Source: Nocardia coubleae NBRC 108252 (GTDB lineage Bacteria > Actinomycetota > Actinomycetes > Mycobacteriales > Mycobacteriaceae). From it: a stretch of DNA of 64,000 nucleotides. The position numbers and the translations under genes were made by a program. Location of the stretch: assembly GCF_001612805.1 (NCBI RefSeq), contig NZ_BDBD01000007.1:1-64000 (forward strand), read 5' to 3'. Of this stretch, positions 1 through 12,400 are shown piece by piece. Positions within the stretch are counted from its first letter, which is position 1; the number at the start of each line of letters is the position of its first letter. The notes under the pieces were generated by a model that saw only the letters and a program-made list of their open reading frames with translations, was not told where the DNA came from and ran no database searches.

Positions 1-60
1 CCCAGTACCTCCGTGGGCGCAATACCACAAGACCCTGGCGCGACAGCCCGACAGCGCCGA

Positions 61-897
61 TCAGTTCCGACGCCGATGCCCACCCGAACGACGCGCACGC
101 CGCGCGAACCAGCGCCCGTCGACCCGGTCCAGCGCGATGGCCTGACTGAACGCCTTGCTCAGATTGTCTGCCGTGAGCACGTCCTCGAGCAATCCCTGAC
201 CGACCACCTCACCCTCCTTGAGCAGCAGCGCATGAGTAAACCCCGGCGGTATCTCCTCGACGTGGTGGGTCACCAGGACCATGGCAGGCGCATCCGGATC
301 GGCGGCCAGGTCACCGAGCCGTTCGACGAGTTCCTCACGTCCACCGAGGTCCAGACCCGCGGCCGGTTCGTCGAGCAGGAGCAGTTCCGGATCGGTCATC
401 AGGGCACGGGCGATGAGCACCCGCTTGCGTTCACCCTCGGAGAGAGTGCCGTAGGTGCGGTCGGAAAGGTGTTCGGCGCCAAGGGTTTCCAGCATGTCGA
501 CGGCGCGTTCGGTGTCGATGTCGTCGTAGCGTTCGCGCCAGCGGCCGAGCACCGCGTACCCGGCCGACACCACCAGGTCGCTGACCTTCTCGTCGACGGG
601 GATGCGGCTGGCCACGGCCGCCGAGGACAGGCCGATGCGTGGGCGTAATTCGGTGACGTCGACGCGACCGAGGGTCTCGCCCAACAGGTTCGCCGTCCCG
701 GCGGTCGGATGGACCTCGGCGGCAGCCATTCTCAGCAGTGAGGTCTTACCGGCACCGTTGGGGCCGAGGACCACCCAGCGTTCGTCGAGTTCGACCTGCC
801 AGGTGACCGGGCCGACGAGCGTTCGGCCCGAGCGGCGGATGGTGACGTCGGAGAAGTCGATGAGCAGATCTGGATCGGGTTGCGACACGCGCTCCAT
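61..897 (-). CDS. Soluble ABC transporter ATP-binding protein
   Basis: A 278-residue ATP-binding subunit of ABC type. The Walker A motif GPNGAGKTS lies at residues 45-53. An LSEGE signature, a Walker B LLLLDEPAAGLD and a switch histidine in LVTHH follow. It has no membrane segment, and the only nearby candidate partner is a 52-residue membrane protein just upstream, so its transport partner is unknown. Family members of this YnjD/ModF-like shape occur beside serB in mycobacteria (Rv3041c by my recollection), which fits the order here. The start at ATG 897 lacks a strong ribosome binding site but lies 18 bases after the upstream small gene's stop, suggesting co-transcription. Substrate not assignable. 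Confidence 0.9.
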   Translation of the reverse strand: MERVSQPDPDLLIDFSDVTIRRSGRTLVGPVTWQVELDERWVVLGPNGAGKTSLLRMAAAEVHPTAGTANLLGETLGRVDVTELRPRIGLSSAAVASRIPVDEKVSDLVVSAGYAVLGRWRERYDDIDTERAVDMLETLGAEHLSDRTYGTLSEGERKRVLIARALMTDPELLLLDEPAAGLDLGGREELVERLGDLAADPDAPAMVLVTHHVEEIPPGFTHALLLKEGEVVGQGLLEDVLTADNLSKAFSQAIALDRVDGRWFARRARRSGGHRRRN

Positions 898-915
898 CTT
901 GGCCCACGGGAGCCC

Positions 916-1074
916 TCAGCGGAACGACCGGCCCGGGTGGGATTCGTCGGTTCGGTGCCGCGCCGCTTCGCGCGACGCGCCGAGGTCGCTGCGCAGCATC
1001 CGGGCGGCGAGGAACGACACCGGCACCGCGAGTGCGACCCAGACGATCAGGATCACGGCGATTGTCGTCATCAT
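916..1074 (-). CDS. Small single-span membrane protein (52 aa)
   Basis: A short frame encodes 52 residues: one N-terminal hydrophobic helix (ILIVWVALAVPVSFLAA, about residues 7-24) followed by a basic, charged tail ending HPGRSFR. A GGAGG ribosome binding site sits directly upstream of a double ATG (1074 and 1071), which makes it a credible gene. It precedes the ABC ATPase on the same strand with an 18-base gap. It may anchor or pair with that ATPase, but that is inference; no family is recognised. Confidence 0.6.
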   Translation of the reverse strand: MMTTIAVILIVWVALAVPVSFLAARMLRSDLGASREAARHRTDESHPGRSFR

Positions 1075-1217
1075 GGCGGAACCTCCGTGTGTCTCTCGCT
1101 GCGGACGGGTATCCGATAGGTCTTACCCACACAATGCTGCCGGTACACCCGAACATCGCGACGACGCGCGCGAACCGCAACGACAGCCGTCCGATTCGCT
1201 CGCGCGTGTCGGACGTC

Positions 1218-1991
1218 TCACGGCACGGCGATCACCGTCATCGAGCCCGGGGCCACCTCGGTGAAGCCCGCGTCACGCACGGCGACAGCACGTCCCGCAG
1301 ATACCCGCGCGACGAGTTCGGACCATTGCCGCGGGTCGGCATCGCGCACGGCGCAGCGGAATTCGCGTTCGACCCAGGCGGCGGCCGCTTCGACCGGCAT
1401 GGCGCCGGCCAGCAGCATGCTCGCGTGTCCCACCTGCGCGGCGGCCTTGCCCACCGACATCCGCAGCGCGCTGTTCACCCACAGCACGGGCAGGTCGGGG
1501 TCGGGTGGGCCCGGTTCGTCGTGTTCGAGGTCGGTTCCGCCGATCTGGAGTTTGCGGATGCGTGGGTCGATCGCGCCGACGGGGCCGGGGACGAATGCCC
1601 GCGCCTGCGCACCGTCGATGTCGACGGTCACGCCGTCGACATCGTTGGCCGCCAGCCATTGCGCACCGCGCGCCCGGCGGGCCACCTTCCTGATCCGCGA
1701 GCGTTTCCACGCCAGGTACCGCGCCCCCCATTCGCCGCCCGGCCCGGAACGCGGGTCGAGACACACCGCGACCGCGGCGGCGGCAGCGGCGGCCAGTAGC
1801 GCACTGCGCGCGGGTGGTTCGGCCTTGGGGATGTGCAGCACCATCTGCATCGCCTGCACCATGGCCGGGTCGTCGGGGTCGCCGGTGCCGCCGTAACCCT
1901 GCGCCAATTCCGCGTGCCGCACAGCGAATTCGGCCGCTTCGTCGCGGACCTCCACCTCGGTATCCCCACCGCTCAGTTCCGCGCTACCCAC
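1218..1991 (-). CDS. Peptidyl-tRNA hydrolase, PTH2-type domain protein
   Basis: Predicted to release tRNA from peptidyl-tRNA in the cytoplasm. The C-terminal half (about residues 165-255) carries the PTH2 hallmark: LRMSVGKAAAQVGHASM, matching the family's KMSxGKxAAQxxHA active-site segment. The N-terminal half is an actinobacterial extension with an Ala-rich hydrophobic stretch (about 65-80) and basic patches of unknown role. Archaeal and eukaryotic PTH2 proteins are about 120 residues, so this 257-residue form is long. A GTG start at 1991 is used; no good Shine-Dalgarno sequence is visible, so the exact N-terminus is uncertain. Confidence 0.75.
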   Translation of the reverse strand: MGSAELSGGDTEVEVRDEAAEFAVRHAELAQGYGGTGDPDDPAMVQAMQMVLHIPKAEPPARSALLAAAAAAAVAVCLDPRSGPGGEWGARYLAWKRSRIRKVARRARGAQWLAANDVDGVTVDIDGAQARAFVPGPVGAIDPRIRKLQIGGTDLEHDEPGPPDPDLPVLWVNSALRMSVGKAAAQVGHASMLLAGAMPVEAAAAWVEREFRCAVRDADPRQWSELVARVSAGRAVAVRDAGFTEVAPGSMTVIAVP

Positions 1992-2048
1992 ACCACACCC
2001 GATTCGATCGACACCACACGTGCGAACCAGCGTAGCGAGCCGTGCGCG

Positions 2049-2474
2049 TTAGGAGACCTCGACCGTCACCAGGAAGGTGCTCTCCGGCCGGACCGGCGGC
2101 TCCTCGAGCTGCCCGTAGGTGAACTCGACCGTCGTCGTCCCCTCGGCGACCGCGCGCAACGGCCACACCGTCGTCCGGCCCTCGGCCACGGGTTCCTCGG
2201 CGACCAGGATGCCCTCGTCGAGATTCACCGGCTCCCATTCCTGGTCCGAGTCGGCGGCCTGGGGCAGCCGGACCCGCAGTTCCTGACCCACATCGAGGGT
2301 CACCGTGCGACCGGCGGCCGACTGGTCGACGGTGACCGCCGGTTTCGCGACCGCCGGAGCGGTGCTCGGCAGGGTGAGCGTCGTCGATCCGATGCTGTCG
2401 GGGATCGGTTCGTCGTCGCCGCAGCCGGTGAGCAGACCGGCCACGGCGAGCGGGACGAGCAGGAATTTGCGCAC
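2049..2474 (-). CDS. Chagasin-like (I42-type) lipoprotein
   Basis: A secreted lipoprotein of 141 residues. The signal peptide has a lipobox LLTGC with Cys at about residue 17, then a Thr/Pro-rich linker. The mature domain (about 45-140) has the outline of the I42/chagasin cysteine-protease-inhibitor fold: a LDVGQELRVRLP strand, an aromatic loop around QEW, and a C-terminal GTTTVEFTY ... FLVTVEV strand pair. The classical NPTTGY loop is not intact, so inhibition is unproven and the fold may serve another purpose. GTG at 2474 is chosen because GGGAGAG precedes it and the signal peptide then begins properly; a TTG four codons upstream is possible. It lies about 55 bases upstream of serB's stop end. 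Confidence 0.6.
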   Translation of the reverse strand: MRKFLLVPLAVAGLLTGCGDDEPIPDSIGSTTLTLPSTAPAVAKPAVTVDQSAAGRTVTLDVGQELRVRLPQAADSDQEWEPVNLDEGILVAEEPVAEGRTTVWPLRAVAEGTTTVEFTYGQLEEPPVRPESTFLVTVEVS

Positions 2475-2530
2475 GGACTCTCCCAACGCCGAAGTTCTTT
2501 CTGCGCTGGGATTACCCGCCGTGCCCGGAA

Positions 2531-5585
<3,055 letters not shown>

Positions 5586-5966
5586 TGATCCTCCTGAAGA
5601 TGCCTGTACGTCACTCGCAGAGCCGACCGCGCCTCGTACAAGGGCAGCAGACATGCGTTGAAGTGATCGTAAACCGTGCGGCCGCAGCATTCCGCGCGGG
5701 TCCTACTCTGTGTCGTATTCAGCGCGCCGTAGGCGCCGCTCGCCATCTTCCTCCGCAGGTCGCGCGGGTGCAACGGTTGGCGGGGACAACCTTTCAGGTT
5801 CCGGCGCGTCTCGTGCGCGACCGATCCGGTTCACCCACCTTGGGGTGGTATTCGATCCCCCTCGGAGTGCGCGCCCCACCGCTGGGGTCGCTGTCGGCGG
5901 GGTCCCTGGGCGACGAGATTGGAGGTGTACCGAAAACACCGCTGACAAGCCCTCGAGGGGAACACG
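5586..5966. promoter_or_regulatory. Divergent intergenic region ctaD / NRPS locus
   Basis: About 380 bases between ctaD (leftward) and the NRPS-associated small gene (rightward); it must hold both promoters. A short inverted repeat GGTGT-N7-ACACC (5924-5940) lies about 26 bases before the rightward start codon. No IdeR/DtxR-like iron box was found. Open frames here lack ribosome binding sites and family features and were not called. Confidence 0.4.
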
Positions 5967-6377
5967 ATGAGCACCTTGGTCACCGCACCCGCCGACAACG
6001 TCATCCAGCTGCCGCGCCGCTCGAGCGCACCGATCGCCGACGGCCGACTCGCCGACGCCGACCTGGACCGCTGGGCGAACCGCCTGGCCCGGCTCCTGCT
6101 CGGCCGTGGTGCGGGCGCGGGCGACCGGATCGCCCTCGCGGTCGATCCACGGGTGGAGGCCGTCGTCGCCGAGGCCGCGGTGCGCAAGATCGGCGCCGTC
6201 CCGGTGAGTGCCGAGGAGCAGTCGGACACGGGTTTCGGGATCACCACCAGGTCTCGCCGCGGCGAACTCTCCGACACCGTCGACTGGCTGGTGCTCGACG
6301 ATCGGTCGACCCTGCGGCGCTATCTGGTGAGCTCGGACGCCCCGCTGTCCGGCATCGATCTGCGCGCGGTCTCCTGA
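5967..6377 (+). CDS. Stand-alone N-terminal adenylation-domain fragment protein
   Basis: A 136-residue protein that aligns by eye with the N-terminal part of the A domains in the adjacent NRPS. Residues about 30-75 (DRWANRLARLLLGRGAGAG onward) match the stretch after core A1. The segment around TVDWLVLDD, then STLRRYLVSSDAPL, matches [10 protein letters not shown] / [14 protein letters not shown] of NRPS module 2. The A2 motif is degenerate and the following helix is shortened. The P-loop (A3) and everything downstream are absent, so it cannot adenylate by itself. GAGGGGAACACG before ATG 5967 is a good ribosome binding site, and the reading frame is intact, so this looks expressed rather than random debris. 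It precedes the NRPS by 102 bases on the same strand. It could be a duplication remnant, or a small accessory protein interacting with A domains; function unknown. Confidence 0.65.
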   Translation: MSTLVTAPADNVIQLPRRSSAPIADGRLADADLDRWANRLARLLLGRGAGAGDRIALAVDPRVEAVVAEAAVRKIGAVPVSAEEQSDTGFGITTRSRRGELSDTVDWLVLDDRSTLRRYLVSSDAPLSGIDLRAVS

Positions 6378-6479
6378 ACCCATTCCGGTCTGGTCCCCAC
6401 AGGTTCAGAATGGAACCCAGAGCGCAGTACCAAGCGGTCGGGGACACCGGGCTCCACGTATGAAAACGCAGGTCAGCTC

Positions 6480-9400
6480 ATGATCCAGCCTTCTTCGCGA
6501 GCGTCCGACACCGCGCCCGAAGATCCTTTCCCCCTGTCCGCCGCCCAGCGCGGCATCTGGTTCGCCCAGCACATCGCGGGCGACACCCCCATCTCCATCG
6601 CCCAGTACGTCGAACTCAGCGGCGCGATCGACCACGCGCTGCTGACCGCGGCCGTGCGGCAAACCGGTCGCGAGTTCGGCACCGGTTTCGTGCGCCTGGT
6701 CGACATCGACGGACAACCCCATCAACTCGTCGACCCGACCCTGGACGCCGACATCGCCGAACTGGATCTGCGCGGCGAGCCCGACCCGGAAGCGGCCGCG
6801 CACGCCTGGATGCGCGCCGAGTACTCCGCGCCGCTGGACATGACGCGCGACCGTCTGGTCCGCCTGGCGATGCTGCGGATCGCCGAGGATCGCTGGTTCT
6901 GGTACTCGCGGATGCATCACATCGTGCTCGACGGAATGGGCGCCCTGGCGCTGGTCCAGCGCACCGGCGAGCTGTACAACGCCGCCTTCGAGGGCCGTGA
7001 GCCCCCGCCGGCCAAGGCCGAGCCGTTGCAGCGGATCGTCGAGGCCGACCTGGCCTACCGGAGCTCGGACCGTTTCGCGACCGACCGTGAGTACTGGCGC
7101 ACCCATCTGGCCGATCTGCCGGACCCGGTCACCCTCGCCGGTCGGGCCGCCGAGGTCGACAGTCATCCCACCCGGGTCGCGGGCGCGCTGCCCGCCGAGA
7201 CGAGCGCCCTCCTGGATTCGGTCGCCGCGGGGATCAATTCGGGCGTCGCCCCGACGGTGGTCGCCGCCTTCGGCGCCTATCTCGCGGCGATGACCGGTGC
7301 GCCCGAAGTGGTGCTGAGCCTGCCGGTGTCCGCGCGGACCTCCGCGACGCTGCGCCGCTCGGGCGGCATGCTGGCCAATGTCGTCCCGCTGCGGGTCGCT
7401 CTCGACCCGACCACCACGGTGGGCGCGGCGATCCTCGCCGTGCAGAGCGAGCTCACCGGGGCGTTGCGACGGCAGCGGTACCGCCAGGAGGACATCATCC
7501 GCGATCTCGGTTGGTCGATGGACGAGGCGGTGTCGTTCGGACCGGCGGTGAACCTGATGATGGTGGACACCAAGATCGCGCTCGGCCCGGTCGTCGGTCG
7601 CCTGCATGTGCTCACCTCCGGCCTGATCGACGATCTGTTCGTCAACCTGTATCCGGGGATGGGTGGAGACAGCACCCATATCGATCTCCAGGGCAACGGC
7701 AACCTCTACAGTCCCGCGGAGCTGGCCGCGCATCACGACCGTTTCCTGCGTTTCCTGCATCGTTTCCTCGCCGCGGGCCCCGAGGCGCCGCTGTCGTCGG
7801 TCCACGTGCTCGCCGATGCCGAGCAGGCCGTGTCGGTGCCCGCGCGCGGTGCCGCCGGGGTCGAACAGCGCACGCTGCCCGAGATCCTCGCCGCGGGCGC
7901 TGCGATCGATCCCGACGCGGTGGCGCTGCGCTGGGGCGTGGACGACACGATGACCTACCGCGAGCTCGACGACTACACGAATCGGCTGGCCCGCGTACTC
8001 ATCGCGGCCGGTGCCGGACCGGAACACGGTGTGGCGCTGTCGATTCCACGATCGGCCGAATCGGTGCTCGCCACGATCGCGGTCGCCAAGTCGGGCGCTC
8101 CCTTCGTCCCGATCGATCCGACCTACCCGGACGACCGGATCGAGCACATGCTCGACGACAGCGCGGTGGTCACCGGCCTGACGGTGACCCAGGCACGAAA
8201 GTCCTTGCCCGACAAGGTCGACTGGCTCTGCCTCGACGACGAAGCCACCACCGGCCGCGTTGCCGCGCAGGAGGCCACCACGATCACCGACGCCGACCGG
8301 ACCGCCTCGATCCACCCCGATCAGGTCGCCTACGTCATCTACACCTCGGGCTCGACCGGATTGCCCAAGGGCGTGCTCGTCTCGCATCGCGGGCTGGCGA
8401 ATCTCGCCGCCGGATCGGGAGCGGGTTTCGGTGTCGACGCGGGTTCGGTTGTCGCGCACGCTGTTTCCCCGAGTTTCGACATCTCGGTGGAGGAGATCCT
8501 GGTGACACTGGCGGCCGGGGCCACCCTCGCTGTGGTGCCGCCGTCGGCCTACGCGGGCGACGACATGGCGCAGGTCTTGCGCGCGCACCGCGTGACCCAT
8601 CTGAACGTGACCCCGGCGGTCGTCGGCTCCCTCGACCCGGCGACGCTGCCCGACCTGGGCACCATCGTGGTCGGCGGCGACGCCTGCCCACCCGAGCTGG
8701 TGTCGAAGTGGGCCGGGCGCAGGCTGCTCAACGGGTACGGCCCGACCGAGACGACGGTCACCGCCACGCTGAGCGAACCGCTGACTCCGGGCGGCCCGGT
8801 CACCATCGGTGGCCTCGCCCGTGGGGTGAACGGGCTGGTACTCGATCCGTGGCTGCGGCCGGTCGCACCGGGCACCGTGGGCGAGCTGTATCTGTCGGGC
8901 CCCGGAGTGGCGCGCGGTTACCACCGGCGCAGCGGGCTGACCGCGAGCCGCTTCGTCGCCGATCCGTATGCGCCCGGAGCGCGTATGTACCGCACGGGCG
9001 ATCTGGTGCGCTGGACCGCCGACGACGGCCGGTTCACGCTGGAATACCAGGGCCGCAGTGACTTCCAGGTGAAGGTGCGTGGATACCGGATCGAACTCGG
9101 TGAGATCGACGCAGCGCTGCAACGGCTGCCCGCCGTCGATTTCGCCATCACCCTCGGTGTCGAGACACCGTCCGGCGCGACCGCTCTGGCCTCCTACATC
9201 ACTGTCGAACCCGGTGCCGATGTCCATCCCGAGGCGGTGAAAGCCGCTGTCGGCGAGACTCTTCCGGCGTATATGGTGCCCGCATCGGTGATCGTGCTCG
9301 ACCTGGTTCCGCTCACTCCGCTCGGCAAGGTGGACCGCAAGGCCCTGCCCGCACCGGATTTCGGCGCCCGCGTCGTCGCGAGCAGAGCGCCGTCCACACC

Positions 9401-12400
9401 GCGTGAGGAAGTCCTCGCCGCCCTGTTCGCCGAGGTGCTCGGGATGGATACGGTCGGGGTGGACGACAGCTTCTTCGCCCTCGGTGGTGACAGCATCGTG
9501 TCCATTCAGCTGGTCTCCCGGGCGAAGGCGGCGGGGATCGCGTTCAGCGCCCGTGACGTGTTCGAACGCAAGACCGTGGCCGCGCTGGCCGCGATCGCGG
9601 GCGACACCGAGGCCACCGTGGTGCACGAGCTGCCCGGCGGCGGTGTCGGCGCGGTGGAGCTCACACCCATCGTGCACGCCATGATCGAGCACGGTGAGCC
9701 GTGGGGTCGCTACGGTCAGGCCGTCCTGATCGGGCTGCCCGACGGCACCTGCCGTGAGACGCTCGTCGCGGCGCTCGGGGTGTTGCTCGATCATCATGAT
9801 CTGCTGCGCAGCTCGTTGCGCGACGGGGAATGGGTTGTCGCCGAGGCAGGTTCGATCGACGCCGACAGCCTCGTCGAGGTGATGCGGTCGGAATCCGACG
9901 ATGTTGTCGACCGCGCGTTGCAGGACGCGGCGAACCTGCTCGATCCCGCGTCCGGTGTCGTGGTGCGATGCGTGCTGATCGAACGCGCGGATGCCGCTCC
10001 GCTGTGCTGGCTCGTGCTGCACCACCTGGTCACCGACGGGGTGTCCTGGCGAATCCTGCTGCCCGACTTGGCGATCGCCGCAGCCGGTGGCACGCCCGCT
10101 CCGGTCGGGACCTCGTTCCGGCGGTGGGCGCACGGTCAGGCGGAACAGGCGGCGCTGCGTGTCGGTGAGCTGCCCGTCTGGCAGCGGATAGCGGCCACCC
10201 CCGACCCGGCGTTCGGCCGCGACACCTTCGATCCGGCCCGCGATGTGGTCGCCACCATGGCGCAGCTGCGATCGACCGTCCCCGCCGAGGTCGCGCACGC
10301 GGTGCTCACCACCGTTCCCGAGCGATTCCATTGCGGCGCGGACGATGTGCTGCTCGCCGCGCTCACCATGGCGGTGTGCCGCTGGCGTGCGCGCACGGGC
10401 ACCCTGCTGACCCTGGAAGGGCACGGCCGCAGCGAATCCCTGCTGCCCGGTGCTGCCGATATCGGCCGCACCGTCGGCTGGTTCACCACCGTCTATCCCG
10501 TCGCGATCGACCTCGCGGGCATCGACCTGGACGACGCGTTCGCGGGCGGCGGTTCGGCGGGCTCGGTCGTCAAGGCGACCAAGGAGCAGATGCGCGCCGT
10601 CCCCGACCGGGGCGTCGGCTACGGACTGCTGCGGTACCTGAACAGCGAGACGGCACCGGCCCTGGCGGACGCGCCGATACCCCAGCTCAGCTTCAACTAT
10701 CTGGGCCGGGCGGTCACCGGCGAGGGCCCCTGGCTGCCGCGCCGCTTCGCCGCGACCAACGATGATCGCGCGCCCCTGGCCGCCGTCGTGGATGTCAACG
10801 CCGTGCTCACCGACGCTGAGCTGGAGGTCACCTGGGCATACGCGGGCAGGTTGCTCGACGAGGCCGACGTGCGGGCACTGAGCGAACTGTGGGCACAGGC
10901 ACTCGACGCGCTGGTCGACCATGCGCGCACTGATGGGGCAGGTGGGCGCACACCGTCGGATTTCGCTCTCGTCGCGGTCGATCAGTCCCAGATCGACAGC
11001 TGGGAGGCGACCTATCCGAATCTCGCCGATGTGTGGCCGCTTTCGCCGCTGCAGTACGGGCTGCTGTTCCACGCGCTCTACGACTCCGACACCGCCGACG
11101 GCTACACCGTCCAGTCCTTGCTGACCCTCGTCGGCACCGTCGACAGCGCCCGCCTGCGCCGCGCGGCTCAGGCGTTGGTCGACCGGCACGAGAACCTGCG
11201 GGCGGCGTTCGTCGAAACCGCCGACGGACCACGTCAACTCGTCCTCGCCGATGCCGAGATCCAGTGGAACGACATCGATCTCACTGACATCGCCGAGGAG
11301 CAGCGGGCGCGCGAGCTCGACCGGGTGGTCGAACTGGACGCGCTCACCCGATTCGACCTCACCCGTCCCCCACTGCTGCGGTTCACCCTGATCACGACGG
11401 CACCCGACACGTACCGCCTCGTGATGACCAACCACCACCTGGTGCTCGACGGCTGGTCGACGCCCCTGCTGGTCCGGGAACTGCTCGCCCTCTACGTCAC
11501 CGCGGGCGACGCGTCACCGCTGCCGCCCCCTCGGTCCTACCGCGAATTCCTGTCCTGGCTCGCGGAGCGCGACGCCCAGGAATCGCTCGACGCGTGGACG
11601 CGGTCGCTGGCCGGGATCGACACCCCGACGCGCGCGGTCCCCACCCTGGCCGGGATCGAGTCGACCGAAACCGCGATGATCTCGCGCGACCTGCCACGGA
11701 CCACCGTGGCCACCCTCGAATCCGCCGCACGCGCCGCCGGTGCCACGGTGAACACCCTCGTCCAGACGAGCTGGGCGCTGGTACTCACCATGCTCACCGG
11801 CCGCACCGACGTGGTGTTCGGCAGCACCGTGTCCGGTCGGCCGCCGGAGCTGTCCGGCGTCGAGGAGATGGTCGGCCTGTTCATCAACACGCTTCCGGTG
11901 CGGGTGACGCTCGACCCCGGTGAGCGGGTCGCCGATCTCCTGGCGCGGGTGCAGGCCGAGCAGGCGCGCCTGATGGACCATCAGCACGTCGGGCTGGCGG
12001 AGATCCATCGCGCTGTCGGCCTGGCCGAATTGTTCGACACACTCACGGTTTTCGAGTCCTATCCGATCGACCGGGCGGCATTGTCGCAGGCCCTCGACAT
12101 CGCCGGGATGCGTGTACTCGATGTGGAGGGCACCGACGCCACGCCGTACCCGCTGAACCTCATGGTGATTCCGCTGCGCGGCGAGGACGACGCGGGCGAC
12201 ACCTTGCGCATCACCGTCAAATTCATGGCCGATCAACTCGAACACACTGTGGCACAGTCTCTTCTGGATCGGTTCATTCGGCTCCTGGGTGCGCTCGCCG
12301 AGAATCCGGATATCCCGGTGGCCCGCCTGCAACATTGCGACGACGACGAAAGAGCTTTGCTGGCCCCGGTATACGGTGCCCCCGCGCTGCCGATGCGCAC

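Noticed and set aside
5710..5970. 86-codon plus-strand frame before the NRPS fragment gene
   Set aside because: Arg/Ser/Gly-rich composition typical of non-coding high-GC DNA; no ribosome binding site.
5586..6479. IdeR/DtxR iron box controlling the NRPS locus (siderophore idea)
   Set aside because: No 19-bp TTAGG-like palindrome found before the fragment gene or the NRPS; also none before the fecB-like gene, so a siderophore role is unsupported.
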